From Paraburkholderia sp. PREW-6R (GTDB lineage Bacteria > Pseudomonadota > Gammaproteobacteria > Burkholderiales > Burkholderiaceae), in the NCBI RefSeq assembly GCF_039621805.1, contig NZ_CP155074.1, positions 806,001 through 870,000 of the forward strand: a DNA stretch of 64,000 bases, written 5' to 3'. Within the stretch, counting starts at the first letter, position 1. Every line of letters begins with the position of its first letter. Positions 8,078 through 15,695 of the stretch are shown piece by piece. The notes beneath the pieces are model-generated. The model worked only from the letters and a program-made list of their open reading frames with translations. It was not told the origin of the DNA and did not search any database. The position numbers and the translations under genes are program-made.

Positions 8078-8113
8078 GTTTCACAGAACGTTTCGTGGAA
8101 CGTTTCATTTCAA
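8078..8113 (+). repeat. three 12-bp direct repeats, probable activator-binding site
   Basis: Three head-to-tail 12-bp units (gtttcacagaac, gtttcgtggaac, gtttcatttcaa) share GTTTC at an exact 12-bp period; the first two share nine of twelve positions. They lie 85-135 bp upstream of the -24 element of the lyase promoter, a usual distance for a sigma-54 activator site, and just before the activator's own start. Enhancer function and autoregulation are inferred. Confidence 0.55.
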
Positions 8114-8132
8114 TGCCGGAGCGCTTTTTTCC

Positions 8133-10142
8133 ATGGTCACGCGAACTGTCTTCGAACCCTACGCAGGCCAGCCAGGTGTTGCATGGGTAAGTATCAGCCG
8201 TTTGCATGCGCTCTGCGAAAGCGTCGCGCCGCGTTATGCGCAGCGTGCGCGCTTCTTTCCCGTCCGTGAGGGCTACGGCGCGGCGGTAGCGGCGCTGCAG
8301 GCCTATGTGGACGCCGGTTCCGTCGACGTCGTGCTGGCGGCGGGCTCGAACGGCGCCTATCTGCGCGACAACCTGAGTGTGCCCGTCGTGATGGTCAACG
8401 TGAACGGCTTCGACGTGCTCGGCGCGATCACGCGCGCGACCAGCACGTGGCCGCAGGCGTCGATCGGGCTGGTGCTGCACGAATCGATCGCGCCCGAAAT
8501 GGCCGACCTGAGCGGCTGGCTGAACGTTCGCCTGAAACAGCGCGCGTACCGTTCTATCGACGACGTACGCCAGGCCGTCGCCGACCTTGCCGCACAGGGC
8601 TGCAGCGTGATCATCGGGCCGGGCATGGCGTGTGATCAGGCGCAGCAGGCGGGCCTGGAAAGCGTGTTTCTTTACTCGCTTGGCGCGGTGGAGCAGGCGT
8701 TCGAGCGTTCCGTGGAACTGGCGCAGGTGAGCCGACAGAAGGAATCGAAACGCGTGCGCCTCAATACGATCGTCGCCCATCTGCGCGACGGCGTAGCCGC
8801 TTTCGACGATGCGGGCCGCGTGGAAGCGGTGAATCCGGCCATGCTCGATCTGCTCGGTCTGGACCGCAATCAGGACGTGCCTGCGCAACTCGCGCATGCA
8901 GTCGGCCCGCTGCTTCGTGAGACGCTCGCTCACGGCCGGCCGATCGAGGAGCGGATAGAACAGATCGGCGGCCGCTCGCTGATCGTCAATTGCCTGCCGA
9001 TCGTCGAACACGGCGCGCGCGCCGGCTCGGTCGTGACGGTGCAGGACGCGCTCGTGGCGCAGCGCATCGAGCGGTCCCTGCGCACGAGCCAGCGGCCAAA
9101 GCACTTGGTTGCACGGCATCATCTGGATGATCTGACCGGCCGCTCGGCGGCGCTGCAACGGGTGCGGCGGCTCGCTCGGGCCGGCGCGGCGCATGATGCG
9201 ACCGTGCTGCTCACCGGCGAAAGCGGCACCGGCAAGGAACTGGTGGCGCAGGGCATTCATAACGCGAGCCCGCGGCGCGGCTGCCCATTCGTCGCGTTCA
9301 ACTGCGCAGCGCTGCCCGAAGGGCTGATCGAAAGCGAGCTGTTCGGCCACGAGGAAGGCGCGTTCACCGGCGCGCGGCGCGGCGGCAAACCCGGGCTTTT
9401 CGAAATCGCCCACACCGGCACCATTTTTCTCGACGAGATAGGCGAGATGCCGGCGGCGCTCCAAAGCCGCCTTCTGCGTGTGCTGCAGGAGCGCGAAGTG
9501 ATGAAGCTCGGTTCCGGCCGCGCGACGCCTGTCGACGTGCGCGTCATCGCCGCCACCCACCGCAATCTTCATACACTCGTGGAACAGGGCGCTTTTCGCG
9601 CGGATCTGTATTTTCGTCTGAATCTGCTTCAGATAGAATTGCCGCCGCTGCGTGAACGTCGGGAGGATATCGTTCCGCTGGCGCGGCATCTGTTGAGCCG
9701 CGAGGCGGCGCAATATGGTCTGTCGGCGGGCGCGCTCGAACAGATTCTCGGGTTTCTTGCGCCGCTTTTCGAGCACTACGCATGGCCGGGAAATGTGCGC
9801 GAGTTGGAGAACCTTCTGACGCGGGCCGCGATCTACCTGCAGGACGCGACTGAAGTCGCGTTGCTGGATCGGCAGGCGGTATTCCCGGAATTTGGGCGGA
9901 TGAACGGCCCAACCGGCACGCAGCCGGCGCCGGTCACACCAACGGCCGCACCCGCGAACGGCCGCGCCGTGCCGCGCGGCACACCGGCCCATGCGGACGT
10001 GGTGCGCGCGTTGCACGAAGCGGGCGGCAATCGCGCCGCCGCGAGCCGCGCGTTGGGAATCGGCCGCACGACACTCTGGCGGCTCCTCAAAGATGCCCGA
10101 CCCGCTTCGGAAGGCCATTCAGACAGCGATAGTCAGGGATAG
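8133..10142 (+). CDS. PrpR-like sigma-54-dependent transcriptional activator
   Basis: A 669-residue enhancer-binding protein. Residues ~10-190 form a PrpR_N sensor domain (WVSISRLHALCESVAPRY near its start), which in PrpR binds a small acid such as 2-methylcitrate. A PAS-like domain follows at ~208-290 (DGVAAFDDAGRVEAVNPAML). The AAA+ domain at ~330-560 has Walker A GESGTGKE (362-369), the sigma-54 contact loop GAFTGA (409-414) and DEIGEMP. A Fis-type HTH (NRAAASRALGIGRTTLWRLL) ends the protein. The longest frame starts 64 codons earlier, but the ATG at 8133 fits the family better. It is divergent from the lyase gene, its likely target. It is probably a paralogue of PrpR, because the rest of a methylcitrate operon is missing. 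Confidence 0.87.
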   Translation: MVTRTVFEPYAGQPGVAWVSISRLHALCESVAPRYAQRARFFPVREGYGAAVAALQAYVDAGSVDVVLAAGSNGAYLRDNLSVPVVMVNVNGFDVLGAITRATSTWPQASIGLVLHESIAPEMADLSGWLNVRLKQRAYRSIDDVRQAVADLAAQGCSVIIGPGMACDQAQQAGLESVFLYSLGAVEQAFERSVELAQVSRQKESKRVRLNTIVAHLRDGVAAFDDAGRVEAVNPAMLDLLGLDRNQDVPAQLAHAVGPLLRETLAHGRPIEERIEQIGGRSLIVNCLPIVEHGARAGSVVTVQDALVAQRIERSLRTSQRPKHLVARHHLDDLTGRSAALQRVRRLARAGAAHDATVLLTGESGTGKELVAQGIHNASPRRGCPFVAFNCAALPEGLIESELFGHEEGAFTGARRGGKPGLFEIAHTGTIFLDEIGEMPAALQSRLLRVLQEREVMKLGSGRATPVDVRVIAATHRNLHTLVEQGAFRADLYFRLNLLQIELPPLRERREDIVPLARHLLSREAAQYGLSAGALEQILGFLAPLFEHYAWPGNVRELENLLTRAAIYLQDATEVALLDRQAVFPEFGRMNGPTGTQPAPVTPTAAPANGRAVPRGTPAHADVVRALHEAGGNRAAASRALGIGRTTLWRLLKDARPASEGHSDSDSQG

Positions 10143-10165
10143 CGCATTAAATAGTGTCAGACTAT
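10129..10165 (+). promoter_or_regulatory. OxyR-type tetra-element site upstream of ahpC
   Basis: OxyR sites have ATAG, CTAT, ATAG, CTAT elements starting every 11 bases. Here ATAG at 10129, ATAG at 10151 and CTAT at 10162 occur at exactly offsets 0, 22 and 33; only the second element (offset 11, TAGC) deviates. The site overlaps the last codons of the PrpR-like gene. Regulation of ahpC by OxyR is established in many bacteria; here it is inferred. Confidence 0.65.
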
Positions 10166-10187
10166 CACTATCATTAAAACAATCCGC

Positions 10188-10216
10188 TTTACCTATTAAG
10201 CGTCGTCTGACATACT
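10188..10216 (+). promoter_or_regulatory. candidate sigma-70 promoter of ahpC
   Basis: TTTACC and CATACT are separated by 17 bases, about 40 bases before the ahpC start. It lies 22 bp downstream of the OxyR-type site; OxyR normally abuts the -35, so a weaker alternative (-35 at 10171, -10 TATTAA at 10194) is also possible. Confidence 0.4.
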
Positions 10217-10256
10217 GACTCCACTTTCCAACCACTCAGAAAGAGGACTCAGTCAA

Positions 10257-10820
10257 ATGCCGATTATCAACAGTCAAGTCAAACCGTTCAAGGCACAGGC
10301 TTATCACAACGGCGATTTCACTACCGTCACTGAGGAAAGCCTGAAGGGCAAGTGGTCGGTGTTCGTTTTCTACCCGGCTGACTTTACCTTCGTTTGCCCG
10401 ACCGAACTGGGTGACCTGGCCGATCGCTACGCGGAATTCCAGAAGCTTGGCGTGGAAATCTACAGCGTGTCGACCGATACGCATTTCACGCACAAGGCCT
10501 GGCACGACACGTCGGACACGATCCAGAAGATCAAGTACCCGATGATCGCCGACCCGACGCTCGCGATCTCGCGCAACTTCGACGTGCTGATCGAAGAAGA
10601 AGGTCTGGCGCTGCGCGGCACGTTCGTGATCAACCCGGAAGGCGAGATCAAGCTGTGCGAAGTGCACGACAACGGTATCGGCCGTGACGCAGGCGAACTG
10701 CTGCGCAAGGTGCAGGCTGCACAATACATCGCGGCTCACCCGGGTGAAGTCTGCCCTGCCAAGTGGACGCCGGGCGCAGAAACGCTGTCGCCGTCGCTGG
10801 ACCTGATCGGCAAGATCTAA
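10257..10820 (+). CDS. ahpC: alkyl hydroperoxide reductase subunit C (2-Cys peroxiredoxin)
   Basis: A 187-residue cytoplasmic peroxidase that reduces hydrogen peroxide, organic peroxides and peroxynitrite. The peroxidatic Cys47 sits in DFTFVCPTE and the resolving Cys166 in GEVCPAKW, as in the enterobacterial AhpC that works with AhpF. Length matches the family exactly. A GAAAGAGGA sequence precedes the ATG. Codon use is strongly biased (AAG, CTG, GGC, few rare codons), which suggests high expression. ahpF follows 189 bp downstream on the same strand. An OxyR-like site lies upstream, so induction by peroxide is expected. Confidence 0.96.
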   Translation: MPIINSQVKPFKAQAYHNGDFTTVTEESLKGKWSVFVFYPADFTFVCPTELGDLADRYAEFQKLGVEIYSVSTDTHFTHKAWHDTSDTIQKIKYPMIADPTLAISRNFDVLIEEEGLALRGTFVINPEGEIKLCEVHDNGIGRDAGELLRKVQAAQYIAAHPGEVCPAKWTPGAETLSPSLDLIGKI

Positions 10821-10941
10821 GGTCTGACAGGCCCGCGAGTCCTGTGTAACACGCGACCCGCGCAGCAGACAGTCGTAGCAGGCGCCTTTGGGCGCATCGC
10901 GTGCGAAGTGCTTTCTACAGTGCTTCGCATGGTCCTGGGCT

Positions 10942-10966
10942 CCGCGCTTCCTGTCCGGAAGTGCGG
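10942..10966 (+). other. stable hairpin in the ahpC-ahpF spacer
   Basis: CCGCGCTTCC and GGAAGTGCGG form a 10-bp stem (one G-U pair) around a TGTCC loop. No T-tract follows. A second, smaller hairpin (TGCGAAG with CTTCGCA) lies just upstream. Such structures could lower ahpF expression relative to ahpC or protect the 3' end of the ahpC message; this is inference. Confidence 0.4.
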
Positions 10967-11009
10967 GGCGCCGGGAACCCAACACCCCTCGTCACGGAAT
11001 CGAAAAGCC

Positions 11010-12602
11010 ATGCTTGACGCCAATCTCAAGACCCAGTTGAAAACGTACCTCGAAAAGGTTAGCAGGCCTATCGAGATCGTCGCGTCGCTCGACGACAGCG
11101 CGAAATCGCAGGAGCTGCTGGCATTGCTGAACGATATCGCGACGTTGTCGGCCCGCGTGTCGGTGATCGAGCGTCGGGATGACGAAGAGCGCAAGCCGTC
11201 GTTCTCGATCGGCGAGCCGGGCAAGGACATCGGCATCCGTTTCGCCGGTATTCCGATGGGTCACGAATTCACGTCGCTGGTCCTTGCGCTGCTGCAGGTC
11301 GGCGGCCATCCGGTCAAACTCGACGACGCGGTGATCGAACAGATCCGCAGTCTCGACGGCGACTATCAATTCGAAACGTATTTTTCGCTGACCTGCCAGA
11401 ACTGCCCCGAAGTCGTGCAGGCGTTGAACGTGATGGCGCTGATCAACCCGCGCATCCGCCACACGGCTATCGACGGCGCGCTGTTCCAGAACGAAGTCGA
11501 AGCGCGCCAGATCATGGCTGTGCCGACCATGTTCATGAACGGCGAAGTGTTTGGTCAGGGCCGCAGCGGCGTGAAGGAAATCCTCGCCAAGCTCGACACC
11601 AACGCCGGAGCGCGGGCGGCGAAGGCGCTGGAAAAGAAGCCGGTGTTCGACACGCTGATCGTCGGCGGCGGCCCGGCGGGCGCGGCGGCTGCAATCTACT
11701 CGGCGCGCAAGGGTATCGCGACGGGAGTTGTTGCCGAGCGTTTCGGCGGCCAGGTGCTCGATACGCTGGCAATCGAAAACTTCGTCTCCGTCACGGAGAC
11801 CGAGGGGCCGAAGTTCGCTACAGCGCTCGAACAGCACGTGAAAACGTATGAAGTCGACATCATGGACGTGCAGCGCGCCGAAGCGCTGATTCCGGGCCGC
11901 ATCAACGAAGTGCGTCTGGCCAACGGCGCAGTGCTGAAAGCGAAGACGATCATTCTGGCCACGGGTGCGCGCTGGCGCGAAATCAACGTGCCGGGCGAGC
12001 GCGAGTACCGCAATCACGGCGTGGCGTATTGCCCGCATTGCGACGGTCCGCTCTTCAAGGGCAAGCGTGTGGCCGTGATTGGCGGCGGCAATTCGGGCGT
12101 CGAAGCGGCGATCGATCTGGCAGGTATCGTGAGCCAGGTCACGCTGTTCGAATTCGGCGCGACGCTGCGAGCCGACGAAGTGCTGCAACGCAAGCTGCGC
12201 AGTCTGCCGAACGTCACGGTCATTACCGAGGCGCAAACTACCGAGATCACCGGCGACGGCAAGAAGGTCAACGGACTCGTGTACAAGGATCTGCGTTCAG
12301 GCGAGGTGAAGAAGGTTGAGCTGGAAGGCGTGTTCGTGCAGATTGGCCTCGTGCCGAACACCGAATGGCTCAAGGGCACGGTGGAGTTGTCGAAGCACGG
12401 CGAGATCGTGGTCGACGCGCGCGGCGCGACGTCGGTGCCGGGCGTGTTCGCGGCCGGCGACGTCACCACGGTTCCGTTCAAGCAGATCGTGATTGCAGTA
12501 GGCGAAGGCGCAAAGGCGTCGCTCTCCGCGTTCGATCACCTGATCCGTCATGGCGAAGAGGTCGAAGTGGTCAGTGAAGTCGAAGCAGAAGCAGCAGTCT
12601 GA
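11010..12602 (+). CDS. ahpF: alkyl hydroperoxide reductase subunit F
   Basis: A 530-residue flavoprotein that passes electrons from NADH to AhpC. The N-terminal tandem thioredoxin-like domain has the Cys129-x-x-Cys132 pair (TCQNCPEV). The thioredoxin-reductase-like part has an FAD motif (LIVGGGPAGAAAAIYSARKG), the redox pair Cys341-x-x-Cys344 (YCPHCDG), an NAD motif (RVAVIGGGNSGVEAAIDLAG) and the closing FAD motif GVFAAGDVTT. These positions match E. coli AhpF closely. The ATG at 11010 is chosen over a start 34 codons upstream because MLDANLKTQLKTYLEKV is the normal family N-terminus. It is co-directional with ahpC and ends at a strong terminator. Confidence 0.96.
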   Translation: MLDANLKTQLKTYLEKVSRPIEIVASLDDSAKSQELLALLNDIATLSARVSVIERRDDEERKPSFSIGEPGKDIGIRFAGIPMGHEFTSLVLALLQVGGHPVKLDDAVIEQIRSLDGDYQFETYFSLTCQNCPEVVQALNVMALINPRIRHTAIDGALFQNEVEARQIMAVPTMFMNGEVFGQGRSGVKEILAKLDTNAGARAAKALEKKPVFDTLIVGGGPAGAAAAIYSARKGIATGVVAERFGGQVLDTLAIENFVSVTETEGPKFATALEQHVKTYEVDIMDVQRAEALIPGRINEVRLANGAVLKAKTIILATGARWREINVPGEREYRNHGVAYCPHCDGPLFKGKRVAVIGGGNSGVEAAIDLAGIVSQVTLFEFGATLRADEVLQRKLRSLPNVTVITEAQTTEITGDGKKVNGLVYKDLRSGEVKKVELEGVFVQIGLVPNTEWLKGTVELSKHGEIVVDARGATSVPGVFAAGDVTTVPFKQIVIAVGEGAKASLSAFDHLIRHGEEVEVVSEVEAEAAV

Positions 12603-12621
12603 GTACGTGGTAATGGAGTGG

Positions 12622-12650
12622 ACGGCGGCCCGCGGGGCCGCCGTTTTTTT
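12622..12650 (+). terminator. Rho-independent terminator of ahpF
   Basis: A perfect 10-bp stem (ACGGCGGCCC with GGGCCGCCGT), three-base loop GCG, and a run of seven T directly after. It starts 20 bp after the ahpF stop codon. Confidence 0.9.
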
Positions 12651-12689
12651 ATGTGTTTCCGGTTCAGCGGATCGTGATGCCCGCGTGAC

Positions 12690-13415
12690 TTACTTCCACA
12701 ACTCGGACACTTCGTTGTCGCGCAGATCGAATACCAGCACTTCCGCGTCATGGCCTTGTGCGAAAGTCAACGCTTCTTCACCGCGCACTCGCGCGCCATC
12801 ACCTTCGCCGAGTTCCACGCCGTTCACCGTCACGCTGCCGCGCGCCACATGGACGTAAGCGTAGCGATTGCCGGCGAGTTCGACGCGCGCGGTTTCGTCG
12901 CCGTTGAAGAGGCCAGCGTACACACGCGTGTCCTGTTGCACGACGAGCGAATCGTCCGCGCCATCCGGTGACAGCACGAGGCGCAGCTTGCCGCGCTTCT
13001 GTTCGTCACCGAAATGGCGTTGCTGATAACGCGGCGTCGTGCCCATGTGTGCCGGTGCGATCCAGATCTGCAGGAAGTGCACGGGCTCGCTCTTTGAATG
13101 GTTGTATTCGCTGTGCGCCACGCCGGTGCCCGCGCTCATCAACTGGATGTCGCCCGGGACGATCACCGAACCGGTGCCCATTGAGTCCTTGTGTTCGAGC
13201 GCGCCCTCCAGCACGTACGAAAAGATTTCCATATCGCGGTGCGGATGCTTGCCGAAGCCTTGTGCCGGCGCGACACGGTCGTCGTTGATCACGAGCAGGT
13301 CAGAGAAGCCGTTCTGCTTCGGATCGTGATAATGCGCAAACGAAAACGTATGACGCGAGCTGAGCCAGCCATGCTCTGCGCGGCCGCGTTGGTTGGCATG
13401 TCTGATTTCGAGCAT
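12690..13415 (-). CDS. pirin family protein (YhaK/quercetinase-like bicupin)
   Basis: A 241-residue bicupin. The N-terminal cupin carries the metal ligands of pirins: RHTFSFAHYHDP, then FGKHPHRDMEIFSYVLEGALEHKDSMG, giving His-x-His and Glu/His ligands, and later GVAHSEYNHS. The C-terminal cupin is shorter (VHVARGSVTVNGVELGEGD). Some homologues oxidise quercetin or respond to redox state; the natural substrate here is unknown. A divergent LysR gene shares a 125-bp promoter region with an inverted repeat, so that regulator probably controls this gene. Confidence 0.88.
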   Translation of the reverse strand: MLEIRHANQRGRAEHGWLSSRHTFSFAHYHDPKQNGFSDLLVINDDRVAPAQGFGKHPHRDMEIFSYVLEGALEHKDSMGTGSVIVPGDIQLMSAGTGVAHSEYNHSKSEPVHFLQIWIAPAHMGTTPRYQQRHFGDEQKRGKLRLVLSPDGADDSLVVQQDTRVYAGLFNGDETARVELAGNRYAYVHVARGSVTVNGVELGEGDGARVRGEEALTFAQGHDAEVLVFDLRDNEVSELWK

Positions 13416-13466
13416 CTTTTTCTCCTTGGGTTGATCCGGTCAGTTGTCTGTCCGCGATCCATGAAT

Positions 13467-13520
13467 GACAGTGTAGTCAATCCAGATGGATATAATCGGT
13501 CTGATATCGGAAACACTGTC
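13467..13520. promoter_or_regulatory. inverted repeat in the pirin/LysR divergent promoter
   Basis: GACAGTGT (13467-13474) and ACACTGTC (13513-13520) are a perfect 8-bp inverted pair 38 bases apart, flanking a TATAAT (13491-13496) on the plus strand. A second small pair, TGTCT (13517-13521) and AGACA (13531-13535), overlaps the right half. This arrangement suits a LysR tetramer bound over both promoters; direct evidence is lacking. Confidence 0.45.
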
Positions 13521-13540
13521 TCATTGAAGTAGACAATTCT

Positions 13541-14431
13541 ATGCAACTCGACGACATGCGGATTTTTGTCGCAACGGTCGACGCCCGTAACTTCACCGCG
13601 GCGGCACATCGGCTCGCGCTCTCGAAGCAGTTCGTCAGCCGCCGCGTGATGGCGCTCGAAGAGACACTTGGTGTGCAACTGCTGATCCGCAACACGCGCA
13701 AGCTGGCCGTGACCGACCTCGGGCAGGAATTCTATGAACGAGCGAAGCGCATTCTCGGTGAGGTGGAGGACGCCGAGCAGGCCATGTCGGTTCGGCGCGC
13801 CGGGCTACGCGGTCTGCTGCGCGTCAGCGCGCCGATGTCATTCGGCATGACGCACTTATCGCCACTCGTGGCATCGTTCCTGCGCGAGCATGGCGATGTG
13901 CGCTTCGATATGGAACTGAGCGACCGTACCGTCGACGTGATCGGCGAAGGCTTCGACATGGCGATCCGCATTGGCACGTTGCCGGATTCCACGCTGATCG
14001 CGCAGAAGCTCGTCGACATCAGAATGGTCGCGTGTTGCAGTCCCGGCTATCTGCGCCGGCGTGGCACACCGAAGGCACCGGCGGATCTGGCTCGCCACGC
14101 GTGTCTGCTGTATGGTCACGGCGGGGCGGTCAGCTGGGAATTCGTGGTGGACGGCGTGGTGAAGAACGTCGAAGTCAACGGGCCGCTTCGGGCCAACAAT
14201 GGCGAACTGATCCGGGACGCCGCGGTGGCCGGTCTCGGTATCGTTCGGCTTCCTGATTTTATTGTCGAGAACGCGCTGAAGGCGGGGCAGCTCGTTCCTG
14301 TGCTCGAAGCGTTTCTGCCACCGGCTGTGAGCGTGTACGCGGTTTATCCGCAGCACCGGCAAACTTCGCTGACGATCCGCGCGTTCGTGGAGTTCTTGCG
14401 CGAGCAATTGCCAAAGAAGTGGATCGCCTGA
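13541..14431 (+). CDS. LysR-family transcriptional regulator
   Basis: A 296-residue LysR regulator. The winged HTH at residues 1-60 begins MQLDDMRIFVATVDARNFTA and includes the LALSKQFVSRRVMALEETLG recognition region. The rest is a substrate-binding-like effector domain (LLRVSAPMSFGMTHLSPLVASF; FDMAIRIGTLPDSTLIAQKL). The DMAIRIG motif places it in the CrgA/AaeR-like group common in Burkholderiaceae. It is divergent from the pirin gene and probably controls it and itself. No clear ribosome binding site precedes the ATG. Confidence 0.9.
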   Translation: MQLDDMRIFVATVDARNFTAAAHRLALSKQFVSRRVMALEETLGVQLLIRNTRKLAVTDLGQEFYERAKRILGEVEDAEQAMSVRRAGLRGLLRVSAPMSFGMTHLSPLVASFLREHGDVRFDMELSDRTVDVIGEGFDMAIRIGTLPDSTLIAQKLVDIRMVACCSPGYLRRRGTPKAPADLARHACLLYGHGGAVSWEFVVDGVVKNVEVNGPLRANNGELIRDAAVAGLGIVRLPDFIVENALKAGQLVPVLEAFLPPAVSVYAVYPQHRQTSLTIRAFVEFLREQLPKKWIA

Positions 14432-14517
14432 AGGCGCGCCACTTCCTTGTTATCGTCGAACCCGGTGTGACTGCTTCACCGGCTCGCCGCTGACGCGCGA
14501 CTTAGACCGGCCGCTAC

Positions 14518-15534
14518 TCAGCCGTTGCGGAAAATAAAGCTGTAGCCATTGAGCGCCGGCACGCCACCGAGATGGGCATACAGTACCCGTGAACCAGCGG
14601 GAAATTCGCCGTTGCGCACCATCTCGATCATCCCGTGCATCGACTTGCCTTCATAAACGGGATCCGTGAGCACGCCTTCAAGCCGCGCGCACAAGCGGAT
14701 CGCATCGAGCGTACCGTCGTTCGGCAGACCGTATTCCGGACCGGCGAAGCGCTCGTCGAGCACCACATCGCGCGCGACGATATCGCGCCCGAGGTCCACT
14801 TGCTTTGCCGTCTGCTGGGCGATTCGTGTTATCTGCTCACGCGTTTGCGCGGGTTTCGCAGAGGCGTCGATACCGATCACGCGATCAGCGCGCCCGTCGG
14901 CGGCAAATCCGACCACCATACCCGCCTGCGTGCTACCGGTTACGGAACACACCACCACGTAGTCGAATCTGAAGCCGAGTTCAGCTTCCTGCTGCCGCAC
15001 CTCTTCTGCAAAGCCGACAAAGCCCAGTCCGCCGAGTGGATGGTCCGAGCAACCTGCCGGAATCGCATACGGCCTGCCGCCTGCCGCGCGCACGCTTTCC
15101 AGCGCGTCTTCCCAACTCTTGCGAAAACCGATGTCGAAGCCATCCGCGACGAGGCGCACGTCCGCGCCGAGAATGCGCGACATCTGAATATTGCCGACGC
15201 GGTCATAGACAGCGTCCGAGTAGTTGACCCAGTTCTCCTGGACGAGTACGCATTTCATGCCGAGGTGCGCAGCCACGGCGGCAACCTGGCGCGTCTGGTT
15301 CGACTGGATGCCGCCAATGGACACCAGCGTGTCGCAACCCTGTGCGAGCGCTTCAGGAATCAGATATTCGAGCTTGCGGGTCTTGTTGCCGCCGAAGGCA
15401 AGGCCGCTGTTGCAGTCCTCGCGCTTTGCATACAGATGGACGTGGCCGCCGAGATGGTCGCTGAGCCGTTTCAGAGGCTGGATCGGCGTGGGTCCGAAAG
15501 TGAGCGGGTAGCGAGGGAATCGTTGCAGGTTCAT
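14518..15534 (-). CDS. acdS: 1-aminocyclopropane-1-carboxylate deaminase
   Basis: A 338-residue PLP enzyme that breaks ACC, the ethylene precursor of plants, into 2-oxobutanoate and ammonia, so the bacterium can lower ethylene and use ACC as a nitrogen source. Lys51 (GGNKTRK) binds PLP; Ser78, Tyr294, Glu295 and Leu322 are all at the positions known from Pseudomonas ACC deaminase. Glu295 and Leu322 separate true ACC deaminases from the related D-cysteine desulfhydrases. The ATG at 15534 (MNLQRFPRYPLTFGPTPIQP) is the standard family start; the longer frame adds 19 unrelated residues. It is divergent from the Lrp-type gene acdR, its usual activator. Confidence 0.97.
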   Translation of the reverse strand: MNLQRFPRYPLTFGPTPIQPLKRLSDHLGGHVHLYAKREDCNSGLAFGGNKTRKLEYLIPEALAQGCDTLVSIGGIQSNQTRQVAAVAAHLGMKCVLVQENWVNYSDAVYDRVGNIQMSRILGADVRLVADGFDIGFRKSWEDALESVRAAGGRPYAIPAGCSDHPLGGLGFVGFAEEVRQQEAELGFRFDYVVVCSVTGSTQAGMVVGFAADGRADRVIGIDASAKPAQTREQITRIAQQTAKQVDLGRDIVARDVVLDERFAGPEYGLPNDGTLDAIRLCARLEGVLTDPVYEGKSMHGMIEMVRNGEFPAGSRVLYAHLGGVPALNGYSFIFRNG

Positions 15535-15617
15535 GGCGGCTCCGGGTGAATTGATGGGCGCGAGTGGTCTATGGATCGCGTTGCAAAACATGGTAGGTAA
15601 AAGCGCCGGAAATGAGC

Positions 15618-15646
15618 TTGCGAAAAAAATGGGTTAGACGTACTTT
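15618..15646 (+). promoter_or_regulatory. candidate promoter of acdR
   Basis: TTGCGA and TACTTT are separated by 17 bases, ending 49 bp before the acdR ATG. It lies in the 161-bp AT-rich acdS-acdR spacer, which should also carry the Lrp-type operator and acdS promoter; I could not fix those by eye. Confidence 0.4.
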
Positions 15647-15695
15647 TAAAATTGTCCAGAACAGTACGGCCTAATAAAACAAGGCTTGAAAGACC

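Noticed and set aside
8001..10118. 705-codon open frame on the minus strand opposite the PrpR-like gene
   Set aside because: Arg/His-rich translation without family motifs, exactly opposite a protein with complete sigma-54 activator domains; a GC-driven shadow frame.
10855..11009. ahpF start at 10908
   Set aside because: The first 34 residues are unrelated to AhpF and read through the spacer hairpins; the family N-terminus begins at 11010.
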